The translations under genes and the position numbers were made by a program. Under the pieces are notes generated by a model that had not been told where the DNA came from, ran no database searches, and saw only the letters and a list, made by a program, of their open reading frames with translations. This document shows, piece after piece, positions 5,961-6,699 of a DNA stretch of 6,699 bases (position 1 is its first letter; every line of letters begins with the position of its first letter). Source of the DNA: Stenotrophomonas sp. (GTDB taxonomy: Bacteria > Pseudomonadota > Gammaproteobacteria > Xanthomonadales > Xanthomonadaceae); assembly GCA_003510825.1 (NCBI GenBank), contig DOKO01000195.1, positions 1 to 6,699 on the forward strand. Direction: 5' to 3'.

Positions 5961-6020
5961 TGTAGAGTCGAGCTTGCTCGACTGGCCGGGCAACAGCAGT
6001 CGAGCAAGCTCGACTCTACA
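5961..6020. repeat. Inverted pair of SMAG REP elements (BIME-like)
   Basis: Two 23-bp arms, 5961-5983 and 5998-6020, are exact reverse complements separated by a 14-bp spacer. Each arm is itself a stem-loop bordered by GTAG: GTAG at 5962-5965, then AGTCGAG-CTTG-CTCGACT. On the right the mirror image ends in CTAC at 6016-6019. GTAG next to a short palindrome, in facing pairs, is the hallmark of SMAG REPs in Stenotrophomonas. These are non-autonomous and are thought to be moved by RAYT (REP-associated tyrosine) transposases. None is encoded here. The pair could form either two small hairpins or one long 23-bp stem. Confidence 0.85.
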
Positions 6021-6033
6021 AAACCTCCGCTTG

Positions 6034-6067
6034 CCGCCCGCACCCCACCAGCGTTAGCGTGCGGCGG
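6034..6067 (+). other. Bulged hairpin before the aminotransferase start
   Basis: CCGCCCGCAC (6034-6043) pairs with GTGCGGCGG (6059-6067) as a 9-bp stem with one bulged C and a 15-base loop, ending 21 bases before the GTG start. It may be a leader structure or simply a result of GC-rich sequence. No convincing sigma-70 promoter is visible between the SMAG pair and the gene. Confidence 0.25.
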
Positions 6068-6088
6068 TTGCCCTTCGGAATCCTGCCC

Positions 6089-6699
6089 GTGACCCTGCCC
6101 GCTTCCCGCCGCCACTTCCTGCAACTGGCCGGTGTCGGCCTCGTCGCCGCTGGCAGCGGCCTGCCCCGCCTCGGCCAGGCGCAGGCCGCCGCGGCTCCCG
6201 CCACCGGCCCGGTCCTGCTCAGCTTCAACGAGTGCCCCTACGGCCCCTCGCCCGCCGCCCAGCAGGCTGCACGCGACAGCATTGCCGGCAGTGGCCGCTA
6301 CCGGTTCGCCCTGGCTGGACAGGTTCGCGATGCCTTCGTCGCCCAGGCCGGCATCCCGGCCGACCACGTGCGCCTGTACCCCGGCTCCAGCGAGCCGCTG
6401 AACCGCGCCGCCACGCTGTGGACCGGCCCACAGGCGGCACTGGTGGTTGCCGACCCGACCTTCGAAACCCTCGGTGACATGGCTGCAGCGCGCGGCGCCC
6501 AGGTGCAGAAAGTCCCGCTGCGCAATGACGGTGCGCACGATCTTCGCGCGATGGCGGCAGCCGCGCATTCGCAGCCGACGGGGCTGATCTACGTCTGCAA
6601 TCCCAACAACCCAACCGGCTCGATCAGCCCGCCGGCCGAGCTGGCGTGGCTGCTGGCCAACAAGCCGTCCGCCACCCGCGTGCTGGTGGACGAGGCCTA
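6089..6699 (+). CDS. Tat-exported HisC-like PLP aminotransferase (C-terminal part outside window)
   Basis: The first 203 codons of a fold-type I, class I/II aminotransferase related to histidinol-phosphate aminotransferase. The N-terminus is a twin-arginine signal: SRRHFLQLAG (6-15), a hydrophobic stretch to about 25, and a likely AQA cleavage near residue 33. The folded, PLP-loaded enzyme would therefore be exported to the periplasm. The mature part begins with LLSFNECPYGPSP (43-55), the HisC-like substrate-arm region. YPGSSEPLNRA follows (PLP phosphate-binding loop), then NPNNPTG at 171-177 (its asparagine contacts PLP) and VDEAY at 200-204, where Asp201 would bind the pyridine nitrogen. 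The Schiff-base lysine lies beyond the edge. The start is GTG at 6089 with only a weak GGA nine bases upstream. In-frame TTG at 6068 or GTG at 6059 are alternatives, but they would lengthen the n-region. The gene diverges from ligA. The substrate is unknown and a role in histidine biosynthesis is unlikely given export. Confidence 0.92.
   Translation, partial: MTLPASRRHFLQLAGVGLVAAGSGLPRLGQAQAAAAPATGPVLLSFNECPYGPSPAAQQAARDSIAGSGRYRFALAGQVRDAFVAQAGIPADHVRLYPGSSEPLNRAATLWTGPQAALVVADPTFETLGDMAAARGAQVQKVPLRNDGAHDLRAMAAAAHSQPTGLIYVCNPNNPTGSISPPAELAWLLANKPSATRVLVDEA

Noticed and set aside
5909..6568. A 219-codon minus-strand frame opposite the aminotransferase and running through the SMAG pair
   Set aside because: It reads through palindromic repeats and the antisense of a gene with a clear Tat signal and PLP motifs. 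It has no plausible family of its own.

Overview
The window looks like ordinary chromosome of a GC-rich gammaproteobacterium of the Xanthomonadaceae, most likely Stenotrophomonas (maltophilia group). Two things point there. The proteins have the long, alanine/arginine-rich character of that family, including an 821-residue LigA. The intergenic DNA also carries GTAG-ended palindromes that match the SMAG (S. maltophilia GTAG) REP family as I remember it. I see no integrase, insertion sequence, CRISPR array, RNA gene or phage gene.

Layout. Five genes run leftward on the minus strand, in this transcription order: ligA (NAD+-dependent DNA ligase, 5834 to 3369), a GNAT acetyltransferase (3316 to 2831), epmA (EF-P lysine ligase, 2834 to 1878), a secreted three-repeat DUF3011 protein (1757 to 1005) and mtnA (methylthioribose-1-phosphate isomerase, 957 to beyond base 1, C-terminus cut off). 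One gene runs rightward at the right edge: a Tat-exported HisC-like PLP aminotransferase (6089 to beyond 6699, C-terminal half cut off). ligA and the aminotransferase diverge from a 254-bp intergenic region. That region holds a ligA -10 box, a small hairpin over the ligA start, a GGGTC-type hairpin, a perfect inverted pair of SMAG elements, and a bulged hairpin just before the aminotransferase start.

How the genes relate. ligA-GNAT-epmA has the spacing of one transcription unit: 52 bp with a GC-rich hairpin between the first two, then a 4-bp stop/start overlap. A 120-bp gap with a weak promoter candidate separates epmA from the DUF3011 gene. mtnA follows after 47 bp that hold a degenerate solo SMAG. 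The mtnA start has no Shine-Dalgarno, but a TACAAT box lies six bases upstream, which suggests a leaderless transcript. The genes do not form one pathway: they serve DNA joining, acetylation of an unknown target, translation-factor modification, an envelope protein of unknown role, methionine salvage and a periplasmic aminotransferase.

The points most worth a second look are two large insertions in LigA (about 150 residues in total, one looking like an extra helix-hairpin-helix module), the Tat signal on a HisC-type aminotransferase, and SMAG termini positioned so that they may contribute to -10 boxes. I do not see a convincing undescribed multi-gene system here.
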